Below, in pieces: positions 27,478 through 36,322 of a stretch of 64,000 bases of DNA. The position numbers were made by a program, and so were the translations under genes. Position 1 is the stretch's first letter, and each line of letters starts with the position of its first letter. The DNA comes from CBDHFQ01 sp965262565 (GTDB lineage: Bacteria; Bacteroidota; Bacteroidia; J057), in contig CBDHFQ010000008.1 in the NCBI GenBank assembly GCA_965262565.1, positions 1 to 64,000 on the forward strand. The letters run 5' to 3'. The notes beneath the pieces were generated by a model. It saw only the letters and a list, made by a program, of their open reading frames with translations, searched no databases and was not told the origin of the DNA.

Positions 27478-28383
27478 TTAAATAATATCCAGAATACTGA
27501 GAATGCGATTAAGGTCATCTGTGGAATTAAAAGAGATATTAATTTGGCCTTTGCCCTTTTTGTTTTGCTTTAGTTTCACATCACTTGCGAGCTTATCTGA
27601 TATTTTCTTGGATACGTCTTCAAGGTGAAGCTGATTAACCGAAGTTTCTTTGATTTCCTCTTTCGCTTTTTTCTTATCATTCAATTTTCTCACTAAGTCT
27701 TCAGTCTGTCTCACTGAGAGAGATTTTTCAATGATAGTTTGGAAAGCATTGATTTGGATAAATTTGTCTTCTATCCCCTTTAAACATTTAGCATGACCCA
27801 TGAAAATTTCCTCATTTCTCAATGCATCTATAATCTCCTCGGGAAGATTCAATAGTCCCAGATAATGGGTAACAGTAGGTCGCTTGACACCAAGTTTTCC
27901 ACTTAATTCATCTTGATTTAGGTGGAGTTCGTCTAATAATCGCTTATAAGAAATAGCAATCTCTACCGGATTTAAATCTTGTCGCTGGATATTTTCGATC
28001 AATGCCATTTCCAGCATTTTCTCATCATCAGCCGTTCGGAGAAACACGGGAACCTCTTTCAGGCCAATCATTTTTGCTGCTCTCAGCCTTCTCTCTCCCG
28101 CAATTAACTGGTAGGTATTAGGTGCTAATCTCCTTACTGTTAATGGCTGAATAATGCCGTGTACGCGAATAGAGGCAGCTAGTTGTTCCAATGCATCTTG
28201 ATTAAAGTCTATACGAGGCTGAAAAGTATTCATCATTTGAATCTGATCTACCTGTACATTTCCTACTTCTGTGGGAGCTACTTTGCCTCCGGATTGTAGG
28301 GTTTCTTCTATATTCGTATCTCCCAGCAAGGCATTTAGCCCTCTGCCAAGTCCACCCTTATTGCGTCGCTTCTTCGGTTCCAT
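27478..28383 (-). CDS. parB: Chromosome-partitioning protein ParB
   Basis: 301 aa, a normal length. ParB binds parS sites, spreads using CTP and works with the ParA ATPase to segregate the origin region. Visible parts: N-terminal basic tail KKRRNKGGLGRGLNALLGD, the ParB/Srx domain with QPRIDFNQDALEQLAASI, the GIIQPLTVR segment and the CTP-binding GERRLRAAK box (about 116-124), MALIENIQRQDLNPVE, the helix-turn-helix (LSGKLGVKRPTVTHYLGLLNLP) and a C-terminal dimerisation domain. The usual upstream parA is missing: the gene upstream is divergent and unrelated. Its 3' end faces the AddB-like gene across 294 bp with nothing recognised. Confidence 0.96.
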   Translation of the reverse strand: MEPKKRRNKGGLGRGLNALLGDTNIEETLQSGGKVAPTEVGNVQVDQIQMMNTFQPRIDFNQDALEQLAASIRVHGIIQPLTVRRLAPNTYQLIAGERRLRAAKMIGLKEVPVFLRTADDEKMLEMALIENIQRQDLNPVEIAISYKRLLDELHLNQDELSGKLGVKRPTVTHYLGLLNLPEEIIDALRNEEIFMGHAKCLKGIEDKFIQINAFQTIIEKSLSVRQTEDLVRKLNDKKKAKEEIKETSVNQLHLEDVSKKISDKLASDVKLKQNKKGKGQINISFNSTDDLNRILSILDII

Positions 28384-28625
28384 ATCAGTCTCAGTAAATC
28401 TTATGCTGCTTTGATCTATGTTTAATCCAATGATGAAATTACATAGAAAGTGCCTAGATCACAACTTCCTGTAGTCTATCAGACACATTGATACGCATAG
28501 AATTTTTCATATTAGCTTCTGGATTATTTGAACTTCTGTTGCATCTTATTAGATTATTCATCAATTCGCTGGGAATAAGCAGAGGAGAATATAATTCCTT
28601 TCTACTGCTAAAATGAAATAACGAT

Positions 28626-29672
28626 ATGTTGAAGCGTTTTCAGGTTGAAATTCTCTTATTGATCGTTCTCTTAGGGATAACGGGGTACATCATCTATGGA
28701 TTGCCTACAGAAGTAAGTGAGAAAAAAATGGCTGAAATTGAGGTAGGGAGTCAAACGCCCGAGGAGCTTAAAGAAATTATCCCCGAAGAACTATTTCAGT
28801 TGGTGCTATCCAATGAGGATATGAATATATTGGCGGAAGGAAAAGAATATTTTTTGCACATCAATGGAATTAAAATAAGAGGACCTGAAAATAGCACGAT
28901 CGCTGAGGGAATAAGGCCAGATAATATTTCTATCGTTGGAAAGCAAATTAAACTAACCTATCAGCTATCTAAATCTGAGATGGCCTCTTATTTCTGGCGT
29001 CCATTTATCAGAACTAAAGAAGTCAGAGTGAGTGTGGGAAATGAATTAGGAGCGCTGTTACCTCAGGTCAATGCAAATGCGCGATTGCAATTTTTCCCAG
29101 AAGGTAGCTTGATATTCATCTTTGTGGCGATTTCCATCCTGTTAATGACCGTAATTGTATTAGTGAGACATACGAATATCATCAGGGACATGAGTAAAAT
29201 GTCAGATACTGCCTCCAAAAGTTATAGTCTTTCTCGATCTCAGTTAGCCTTTTGGACTTTTATCGTATTAATTTCAGCTATATTCGTTTTTGGGACCACC
29301 CGAAAGTTAATCGAAGTAACTAACACTACCTTATTATTACTGGGGATTAGTGCAGCAACCACAGCCGCAGGAAGGATTATAGATCAGACAGATATCGATA
29401 ATCCTAAGGTAATGGAAAGAATGCAGGATCATCAATCAAGAGGCTTTTTGATGGATATACTCGCAGATAAAGGAGGGATTAGCATTCATCGACTCCAAAC
29501 CCTGGTATTCAATGTGTTAGTTGGACTTGCCTATATATATGAAGTAGTACTTCGGTTACAGCTTCCTGAATTTGATAATGGAATACTGTTTCTCCTTGGC
29601 TTGAGTTCTGCTACTTACAGTGGAATCAAAGCAACAGAAAATGTAGAGAGGCAAACGAATGTAGCCTCCTAA
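28626..29672 (+). CDS. Polytopic membrane protein of unknown function
   Basis: 348 aa. Predicted helices: about 8-25, then an extracytoplasmic domain (30-158) with charged short beta segments (FLHINGIKIRGPENS, ISIVGKQIKLTYQLS), then helices near 160-181, 208-224, 232-248, 290-308 and 317-333. The cytoplasmic loop at about 182-206 ends in YSLSRSQLAFWTFIVLIS, a striking juxtamembrane motif. A further conserved-looking stretch is ATTAAGRIIDQTD before a soluble loop. It is divergent from parB across 242 bp and convergent with galK. The ordered domain outside and membrane bundle suggest a sensor, channel or transport accessory protein, but I cannot assign one. Confidence 0.7.
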   Translation: MLKRFQVEILLLIVLLGITGYIIYGLPTEVSEKKMAEIEVGSQTPEELKEIIPEELFQLVLSNEDMNILAEGKEYFLHINGIKIRGPENSTIAEGIRPDNISIVGKQIKLTYQLSKSEMASYFWRPFIRTKEVRVSVGNELGALLPQVNANARLQFFPEGSLIFIFVAISILLMTVIVLVRHTNIIRDMSKMSDTASKSYSLSRSQLAFWTFIVLISAIFVFGTTRKLIEVTNTTLLLLGISAATTAAGRIIDQTDIDNPKVMERMQDHQSRGFLMDILADKGGISIHRLQTLVFNVLVGLAYIYEVVLRLQLPEFDNGILFLLGLSSATYSGIKATENVERQTNVAS

Positions 29673-29749
29673 AAATCAGTGAATAATGCCCTCTTGGAAT
29701 GGAGGTATCACCATGATGACTACAAACCTCCTGGTAATACTTTTATTAA

Positions 29750-30934
29750 TTAGGTTTTTAGTTGTCCATTCGGCTGAACCAGGTCTACTCCATCTGAGAT
29801 ATTTACCTGGTAAATAGGTAGCTCCAGGCCATATGCTTCCTGAAATCCCTTTCGCATATCGAGTTTAAATTTCTCCACTCCAGAGGATTTAACCAGGTTA
29901 AGGGTACATCCTCCAAATCCGCCTCCCATCATGCGGGATCCCAATACATCAAAGTTATTATGGGTTAAATCTACCAGTGTATCCAATTCAGGTACACTTA
30001 CTTCGTATAAAAATCTCAATCCTACATGGGTAGTATACATTAACTTTCCAAAGGCGAGAAGATTATTTTTCTGGAGTGCTTCGCAAGCAGCTATAACCCG
30101 CGCATTCTCTTCTATAACATACTTACATCTGTTGTAATTAACGGGATTCAGTTCACTTTTATACTTCTCAAGCATATCCGAGGAAACATCCCTTAAACTT
30201 ATGATCTCAGGATCGTATTTTTTCAATTTCGCTACTGCTGTTTCACATTGTTCTCTCCTAACATTATACTCCGTTTCAGCTAATGAATGCTGTACCTGAG
30301 AATCACATAATAAAAGAGTGTATTCTCCTAATCTTAAAGGAAAATAATGATATTCCAGTGAACGGCAATCAAGCAGTATGACATTTCCATCCTTGCCAAA
30401 AGTACTCGCAAACATGTCCATAATGCCACATCGCATCTGAGGAAATTCATGTTCTGCTTGTTGAGCTAATTGGACCAACGAAAGGGGGTCGACATTAAAT
30501 TCTTCCAGAAAAGCTAATCCAAAGGCGAGACCACACTCAAGGGCTGCAGAGGAGGATAATCCTGCTCCTACAGGTATGTTTCCGCCAAATACGCAGTCAA
30601 AAGCGGAAGTGGGATATTCTCTTTTAATGAATTGGCTTACCACTCCCATCAGATAATTGGGCCATCCATCCTTTAGCCGACTAAATTGTCTGATGTCAAA
30701 TTCAAACCACTCTTCCAAATCAGCTGCGTAAATTCTGCAAATAGTTTCATGTTCAGGCCTTTTTCGAAGGCCAAATACCATTTCCTTATCTATGGCAGCA
30801 GGTAACACAAGTCCATCATTATAGTCAGTATGCTCTCCTAATAAGTTGATTCTTCCGGGTGCACGAACTAGTACTGGTTCAGTTGAAAATTGGTCAAGGA
30901 AAATGTCTTTGATTCTTTGATATGCTTCCTTCAT
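29750..30934 (-). CDS. galK: Galactokinase
   Basis: 394 aa. It phosphorylates alpha-D-galactose at C1 using ATP, the entry step of the Leloir pathway, in the cytoplasm. GHMP-kinase motifs are complete: the galactokinase signature GRINLLGEHTDYNDG (about 27-41), the ATP-binding VGAGLSSSAALECG (about 122-135), CGIMDMFAS with the catalytic-base Asp, and SRMMGGGFGGCTL near 334-346. It starts 21 bp after the beta-galactosidase stop on the same strand, so the two form an operon: lactose or galactoside hydrolysis outside the cytoplasm, then galactose phosphorylation. No galT or galE lies nearby. Confidence 0.97.
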   Translation of the reverse strand: MKEAYQRIKDIFLDQFSTEPVLVRAPGRINLLGEHTDYNDGLVLPAAIDKEMVFGLRKRPEHETICRIYAADLEEWFEFDIRQFSRLKDGWPNYLMGVVSQFIKREYPTSAFDCVFGGNIPVGAGLSSSAALECGLAFGLAFLEEFNVDPLSLVQLAQQAEHEFPQMRCGIMDMFASTFGKDGNVILLDCRSLEYHYFPLRLGEYTLLLCDSQVQHSLAETEYNVRREQCETAVAKLKKYDPEIISLRDVSSDMLEKYKSELNPVNYNRCKYVIEENARVIAACEALQKNNLLAFGKLMYTTHVGLRFLYEVSVPELDTLVDLTHNNFDVLGSRMMGGGFGGCTLNLVKSSGVEKFKLDMRKGFQEAYGLELPIYQVNISDGVDLVQPNGQLKT

Positions 30935-30955
30935 GAATGTATATATCCAAAAAAA

Positions 30956-33900
30956 TTATTGTGGTAATTCTGCTTCTAACACTTCGTAAACCGATTGATC
31001 TACTACATTAAATGGCTTTAGCCTATATTTGTAAGCGTAGGATTTCTCGGATAATTGAAACTCTGGATGAGTTCTGGGATTCCAACTATCATCTCCCCCC
31101 AAACCCGCCTGCTGATAATCTAAATTAAGGGTGAGATGATCTGCTGGAACTAATTCATATGGATGTGTGGCCTCAGTCAAATTAGCAAGTGTATAAGGAC
31201 TTGCACTTATATTTAAGAAATGCTCTCCTTCATGTACGACTAAAAGCCCCATTTTTTCTTCTCCGGTAAATTTTACCCATCGAATATCACTTTTGTTTCC
31301 ATGCTCTTGCGGACGACTGTAATCGACATATTGATCTTCAACACTTCCAGCATACACCCCTATTCTTGCTCCATCTTTTCTATCCCAGTATGATTCATGA
31401 GGCCCTCTTCCATACCATTGCATTTCGTTCAGTTTATTGGAAATGCTTAGTGCTGTTCCCACTCTGGCTAGTGGAGGGGCATCGCTGGGAACATTGAGCA
31501 TTACACTAACGACCACATCTCCAGAACTATATATATCAAAAGTCTGCTCAAAGGAAAAATCTCCTCCCTTTACTTTAAGTGTTCCCATGTGAGTTACCTT
31601 AATATGATGGGGATGAATTTGTTTCCATGCCAATGAATCTTGTAATATCTCGGGATTATCTAAACCATATGCCAACCATCTGGAAGCAAAGCTTTTATCA
31701 CCTCCTCCAACATCATTATCTGTAGGAGCTCGCCAAAGATTGATGGTCGGACCAGAAGTAATTAATGCTTGCTTATTCGCCTCAAAAGAGGTGAGTTTAC
31801 CCGATATGCTGTCAATTACTAGAGCAAAATCATTTCCACCACTAATTTTCCACGAAGACCCTTCACTTGACAGCGTAATTGGATCATAAGCGGCAAGATC
31901 AATCTTCTTCTTTGGAGAGCCAGCAGTTTTTCCTTGTGGAAGCTTAAATTGTTCCCAGGCAATTTCATGACCTTTCTCTGCCCAGGGTAGTTCTTTGTTA
32001 AGAATAAAACTGATAGTTACGTAATATTCTTCTTCTGTTGTGATGTTGGGCAATGAATAAGGTATTTCTAATTGGGCTTGGCCTTGGGCAAACACATAGG
32101 GCATTTCCACCTTCCCTTTTTTTACGACCAAACCTTCACGCAATAGTTCCCAATAGACTTCTACAAAATCCAATGGGATAAAATCATACATATTTTTAAC
32201 AATAAATAATCCTTTGGAAAAATCATTGGGGGAAACTTTAATAAATTGCTGAACTTTTTTTACTTCTTCTAGTGCTGGTTGTGGGGCTCTGTCAGAAAAA
32301 ACCAGCCCATTCATACAAAAATTACCGTCGTTGGGGTTATCTCCAAAATCTCCTCCATAAGCCCAAAAAGGAGTTCCATCTTCTGTTTCTTTATATAATC
32401 CCTGATCTACCCAATCCCAAATAAATCCTCCCTGCATTCGAGGATACTTTTCAAAGGTATCCCAATATTGTTTGAAATTTCCGGTACTGTTTCCCATGGC
32501 ATGAGCGTATTCGCACAGAATAATAGGTCTGGAATCATCTTCTTCATTGAATTTGACAATCTCTTCGATAGAAGCGTACATATTTGAAATGACATCATAT
32601 CTCGGAAGGGTTCTGGCATAAGAAGGATTGCGTGGTTCATAATGGATGGGACGGGAGGTATCAATACTTTTAATCGCTTCAGCCATAGCATCAAAATTGG
32701 CACCCCATCCGGTTTCATTTCCCAATGACCACATAATAATGGAAGGAAAATTTTTATCCCTTTCCGCCATCGCAATTCCTCTCGCTACTAAGGCATCTTT
32801 CCAGCTTTCCATTTCACCCAGGTACACCTGTTGTTCCCAAAGCTCATGACTTTCTACATTGGCTTCATCTACTACATATAACCCGTATTCGTCACATAAC
32901 TCATACCATCTAGGCACATTCGGATAATGGGAGGTTCGCACTGCATTAATATTATTTTGTTTCATCAGCTTTATATCCTGAATCATACGTTCTTCGGAAA
33001 TAACTCTTCCTGTATACGGATCTATCTCATGTCTATTAACCCCTTTAATATAAATCGCTTGATTATTCACCTTTAACTGACCCCCTGCGATTTCTATTTT
33101 TCTAAATCCTATCTTCGTGGCCACAGCTTCCTGGGTATCAAATTTCTTATCTAGTAATTGTATGCTTAGTCTGTATAGGTCGGGAGTTTCTGCGGACCAC
33201 TTTTTAGGATTCCTGACAGCTTCTGCAAAATTGATCATTACTTCTTCTCCGGGAGGAATGGATGTAGGTCCGTCTGCGATTCCTTTTACTACACTATTAC
33301 CTTCATCATCAAAAAGCTCTACCTGAATTTTGTACTTCTTTGCCGCCTTGTTACTATAGTTTTTAACTTTGACATCTACATCGATACCGCTATTCACCAG
33401 CTCATTGTCAAAGCTGGTTTTGATGAAAAAATCGCGAATATGAACCTTTGGAACTGCATATACTGCTACTTCTCTGAAAATACCACTTAGCCGCCAAAAA
33501 TCCTGATCTTCCAAGTAGCTTGCATCCGACCATCTAATGACTTCTACTGCAATTAGATTTTCTCCAGGATTTACATAATCAGTTATATCAAATTCTGCAG
33601 GGGTCATACTATCCTCACTATAACCTACTTTTTGTCCGTTGACCCAAACATAAAACGCTGACTGCACTCCACCGAAGTAAAGAAAGATTTGCTGTTCGTT
33701 CCAAGTGTCAGGGAGATTAATGGTTTTTCGGTAGAGTCCCGTTTCATTATTGTCTTCAGGAACTTTGGGAGGATCAGCTGGAAAGGGATGCTTAATGTTT
33801 GTGTATATGGGTTGACCATATCCTTGTAATTGCCAGTTAGAGGGAACGGAAATCTCTTTCCAATTATTTGCATCAAATTCTTTTTGATAAAAATTATCAG

Positions 33901-34189
33901 GGATGTTTAAAGGGCTTTCATAAAAAGCGAAGGACCAGTTTCCATTTAAAGATTGATACCAGGGGGAATTACTTCTGTCGAAGCTCATGGCAGCACTGAT
34001 ATCGGGATAGGTAATAAAGGAAGCTCTGGCGGGTTCACGATTCAGCTGGAAAACTGTTTCGTCCTGCCATTCAGGTATTTGAGACATCATCGGATTAATT
34101 CGGCAACATAAATAAAAGAAAAAAAGTACCAAAGAAGAGGTCTTGATGATTTGATGGCGATTGAATATAGGCATCATAGTAGTGGTCAT
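30956..34189 (-). CDS. lacZ: Secreted beta-galactosidase, glycoside hydrolase family 2
   Basis: 1077 aa, the LacZ five-domain length. It hydrolyses terminal beta-galactosides. An N-terminal hydrophobic segment (SSLVLFFFYLCC) suggests export to the periplasm or beyond. The jelly-roll domain (WRLSGIFREVAVY, VPSNWQLQGYGQPIYTN) is followed by Ig-like domains, and the TIM barrel contains RTSHYPNVPRWYELCDEYG, the acid/base Glu492 in SLGNETGWG and the nucleophile Glu560 in ILCEYAHAMGNS. The C-terminal small-chain domain carries WYGRGPHESYWDRKDGA. It is the first gene of a two-gene unit with galK. Both catalytic glutamates are present, so activity is expected; preference for lactose over plant galactans is not determined by sequence alone. 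Confidence 0.95.
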   Translation of the reverse strand: MTTTMMPIFNRHQIIKTSSLVLFFFYLCCRINPMMSQIPEWQDETVFQLNREPARASFITYPDISAAMSFDRSNSPWYQSLNGNWSFAFYESPLNIPDNFYQKEFDANNWKEISVPSNWQLQGYGQPIYTNIKHPFPADPPKVPEDNNETGLYRKTINLPDTWNEQQIFLYFGGVQSAFYVWVNGQKVGYSEDSMTPAEFDITDYVNPGENLIAVEVIRWSDASYLEDQDFWRLSGIFREVAVYAVPKVHIRDFFIKTSFDNELVNSGIDVDVKVKNYSNKAAKKYKIQVELFDDEGNSVVKGIADGPTSIPPGEEVMINFAEAVRNPKKWSAETPDLYRLSIQLLDKKFDTQEAVATKIGFRKIEIAGGQLKVNNQAIYIKGVNRHEIDPYTGRVISEERMIQDIKLMKQNNINAVRTSHYPNVPRWYELCDEYGLYVVDEANVESHELWEQQVYLGEMESWKDALVARGIAMAERDKNFPSIIMWSLGNETGWGANFDAMAEAIKSIDTSRPIHYEPRNPSYARTLPRYDVISNMYASIEEIVKFNEEDDSRPIILCEYAHAMGNSTGNFKQYWDTFEKYPRMQGGFIWDWVDQGLYKETEDGTPFWAYGGDFGDNPNDGNFCMNGLVFSDRAPQPALEEVKKVQQFIKVSPNDFSKGLFIVKNMYDFIPLDFVEVYWELLREGLVVKKGKVEMPYVFAQGQAQLEIPYSLPNITTEEEYYVTISFILNKELPWAEKGHEIAWEQFKLPQGKTAGSPKKKIDLAAYDPITLSSEGSSWKISGGNDFALVIDSISGKLTSFEANKQALITSGPTINLWRAPTDNDVGGGDKSFASRWLAYGLDNPEILQDSLAWKQIHPHHIKVTHMGTLKVKGGDFSFEQTFDIYSSGDVVVSVMLNVPSDAPPLARVGTALSISNKLNEMQWYGRGPHESYWDRKDGARIGVYAGSVEDQYVDYSRPQEHGNKSDIRWVKFTGEEKMGLLVVHEGEHFLNISASPYTLANLTEATHPYELVPADHLTLNLDYQQAGLGGDDSWNPRTHPEFQLSEKSYAYKYRLKPFNVVDQSVYEVLEAELPQ

Positions 34190-34282
34190 TTGAAAACTAT
34201 TTGCAAAAAATTGCAGCAGTAAATCTAATCATTAGTCGATAATTTGGTAAATTAAAGAAACTCTCATAATGCACAAAAAATT

Positions 34283-36322
34283 ATGTTTCGATTAAAATTT
34301 GTGGTATCAATGCTTTTTCGGGTAATCAGTTGCATATTATTACTTCAGGGGCAATTAATTGCTCAGGAATTTTTTCAAAGAGATCTCATGGATTATTCCT
34401 TGAGTGGTTTTTTTATGGATCAGATAGATAGTAAGGTACTAACAAATGATCATGTATCTTGCTATTACCCTTACTTTAAGGGTGATAATGAGGGATTAGC
34501 ATATTTTAACGAAGACATTCAAGGAGTAGATGAATTAGTAAGGAAGATAGAAGTGCTCATGAGACAACAGCATATTCCTGGTATGATGTTAAGTATTGTG
34601 GGAAAAGATGGGGTAATATGGTCCGGTGGATTGGGGAAAGCAGATATAGAAAAAGGGAAAGAAGTGAATGAAAAGACCCTGTTTAGAATGGGATCAATTA
34701 CCAAGACGATTGCCTCATTAGCAATCCAAAAATTGATTTCTGAAGGAAAGTTTAACTTGAATGATAAACTCGGGAAGATTGCGCCAGAAGTTCCCTTTTA
34801 TAATCCCTTCGAACTAACACATCCTGTGAGGGTAGTTCATTTATTGGAGCATAGTGCTGGATTTGACGATATGCATTATCATGCCACCTACAATTTAGGT
34901 CGATCGGAATTGAGTTCAAGAGAAATGCTGGACATACATCAGACAGCTTTGACATCGCGTTGGAAACCAGGAAGCAGGTTTGCTTATTCAAATCCGGGAT
35001 ATGTAGTATTGACTTATTTGATAGAGAAATTTAGCGGTACTACCTATGCAGATTATGTTCAAAAGAACATTCTCGCTCCTTTGGACATGCATTCCTCTGA
35101 TGTTGCTGCTTTTCCCCTTCCGGCCAAGGATTATGCTAAAGGATACGCATATAATAGGCAGGAAAAGACGTTTCACCCTATTAAGAGATACGCTATTCAC
35201 GGAGGGATGGCGGGAAATCTACATTCAAATGCTGAGGATATGGCTAAGCTCATTCAATTTTTTCTATCAGAGGGAGAAATTAATGGTCAAAAATTAATTC
35301 CTGGTTTTCAGCTAACTCGCATGGAACGACCAAGATCTACGCTGGCCGCTAAATCAGGATTATCACTCGTATACGGATTGGGATTGTATGAGCAACTTGG
35401 CTGGGGGCATAATTATGCTACTTTTCACGGACATGGTGGAGGAATTAATGGCTTCACCTCTTCTTTTGCTTATAATCGCGAGTTAGGAGTCGGGTTTGCT
35501 TTGTCGAATAATGGTCAAGCTATGTATGAATCTGTGGCTCGACTCATTGGCACATATCTAACACGTAAAGCTTATCCCCCTCGTTTAAAAAGTGTGCCTT
35601 TAACTCATTCCCAGATTGCTCCTTTTTTAGGCTATTATCGAATGAACCATTCCAGACATCAGCTATTATCATTTATGGAACCTCTTATAGGAGGAGTATG
35701 GATTTCGTTTGAAAGAGGTAAGTTATATTATCAATTTATCGATGGTTTAAAGAGACCACTCAGACATATAGGAGAGAGAAAGTTTTGTGAAGGTAAATGG
35801 AAGAGTCCTACTGTTGCATTATCGAAGGATGATAGGGGGAAACCAGTAGTAATGTTAGCAGGAGGAGGGATCTATGCTGAAAGAGCTTCCGAAAAATTGG
35901 ATAAATATCTGAGAATTGGGTTTATTTCTGCATTATTGATCCCTGCTTTACTTATATTTTTGGGTTTATTGTGGGTTCTCCTATGTGCATTCCGAAAGTT
36001 TTCCTATGCCACCTGGAGGGTTCGGTTAATTCCTGTATTTGCTGGCCTTGCTGAGTGGGGAATGTTTTTTTTATTTCTCATGGCAATGTTTAACCCCATG
36101 AGGAGTGGTCAATTTAATTCCCTAAGTTTAAGTTATTTTTTCGTTTCGGCCTTATTTGCTTTGCTAGCTTTATGGTCTCCCATTCAATTAATCAGAAATT
36201 GGAAATCCATTCAAAGTCATTTAGTTGGATTGGTTCTGTTAATCCTTTCCTTAAACTTGAGTTTAATGGCCATGTATTGTTGGCAATATGGATTAATCGC
36301 ACTTAGGTTTTGGAGCTATTAG
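34283..36322 (+). CDS. Class-C beta-lactamase-fold serine hydrolase with C-terminal membrane domain
   Basis: 679 aa. A signal peptide (about 1-28) is followed by a penicillin-binding/beta-lactamase class C fold. The nucleophile motif SITK has Ser138 and Lys141, the second motif is YSN in FAYSNPGYVVL, and the third is HGGGINGF. A linker domain (about 440-540) follows, then four or more hydrophobic helices at about 546-570, 580-600, 615-630 and 645-670, anchoring it in the inner membrane with the hydrolase outside. Such proteins act as D-amino-peptide esterases or peptidases; the substrate is unknown. Its last 20 bases overlap the 3' end of the convergent sensor kinase gene. The gene starts 93 bp from the divergent lacZ. 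Confidence 0.88.
   Translation: MFRLKFVVSMLFRVISCILLLQGQLIAQEFFQRDLMDYSLSGFFMDQIDSKVLTNDHVSCYYPYFKGDNEGLAYFNEDIQGVDELVRKIEVLMRQQHIPGMMLSIVGKDGVIWSGGLGKADIEKGKEVNEKTLFRMGSITKTIASLAIQKLISEGKFNLNDKLGKIAPEVPFYNPFELTHPVRVVHLLEHSAGFDDMHYHATYNLGRSELSSREMLDIHQTALTSRWKPGSRFAYSNPGYVVLTYLIEKFSGTTYADYVQKNILAPLDMHSSDVAAFPLPAKDYAKGYAYNRQEKTFHPIKRYAIHGGMAGNLHSNAEDMAKLIQFFLSEGEINGQKLIPGFQLTRMERPRSTLAAKSGLSLVYGLGLYEQLGWGHNYATFHGHGGGINGFTSSFAYNRELGVGFALSNNGQAMYESVARLIGTYLTRKAYPPRLKSVPLTHSQIAPFLGYYRMNHSRHQLLSFMEPLIGGVWISFERGKLYYQFIDGLKRPLRHIGERKFCEGKWKSPTVALSKDDRGKPVVMLAGGGIYAERASEKLDKYLRIGFISALLIPALLIFLGLLWVLLCAFRKFSYATWRVRLIPVFAGLAEWGMFFLFLMAMFNPMRSGQFNSLSLSYFFVSALFALLALWSPIQLIRNWKSIQSHLVGLVLLILSLNLSLMAMYCWQYGLIALRFWSY

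Noticed and set aside
29701..29731. GGAGGT...ACCTCC hairpin between the membrane protein and galK as a terminator
   Set aside because: Only a 6-bp stem with a 19-nt loop and no T-run on either strand.
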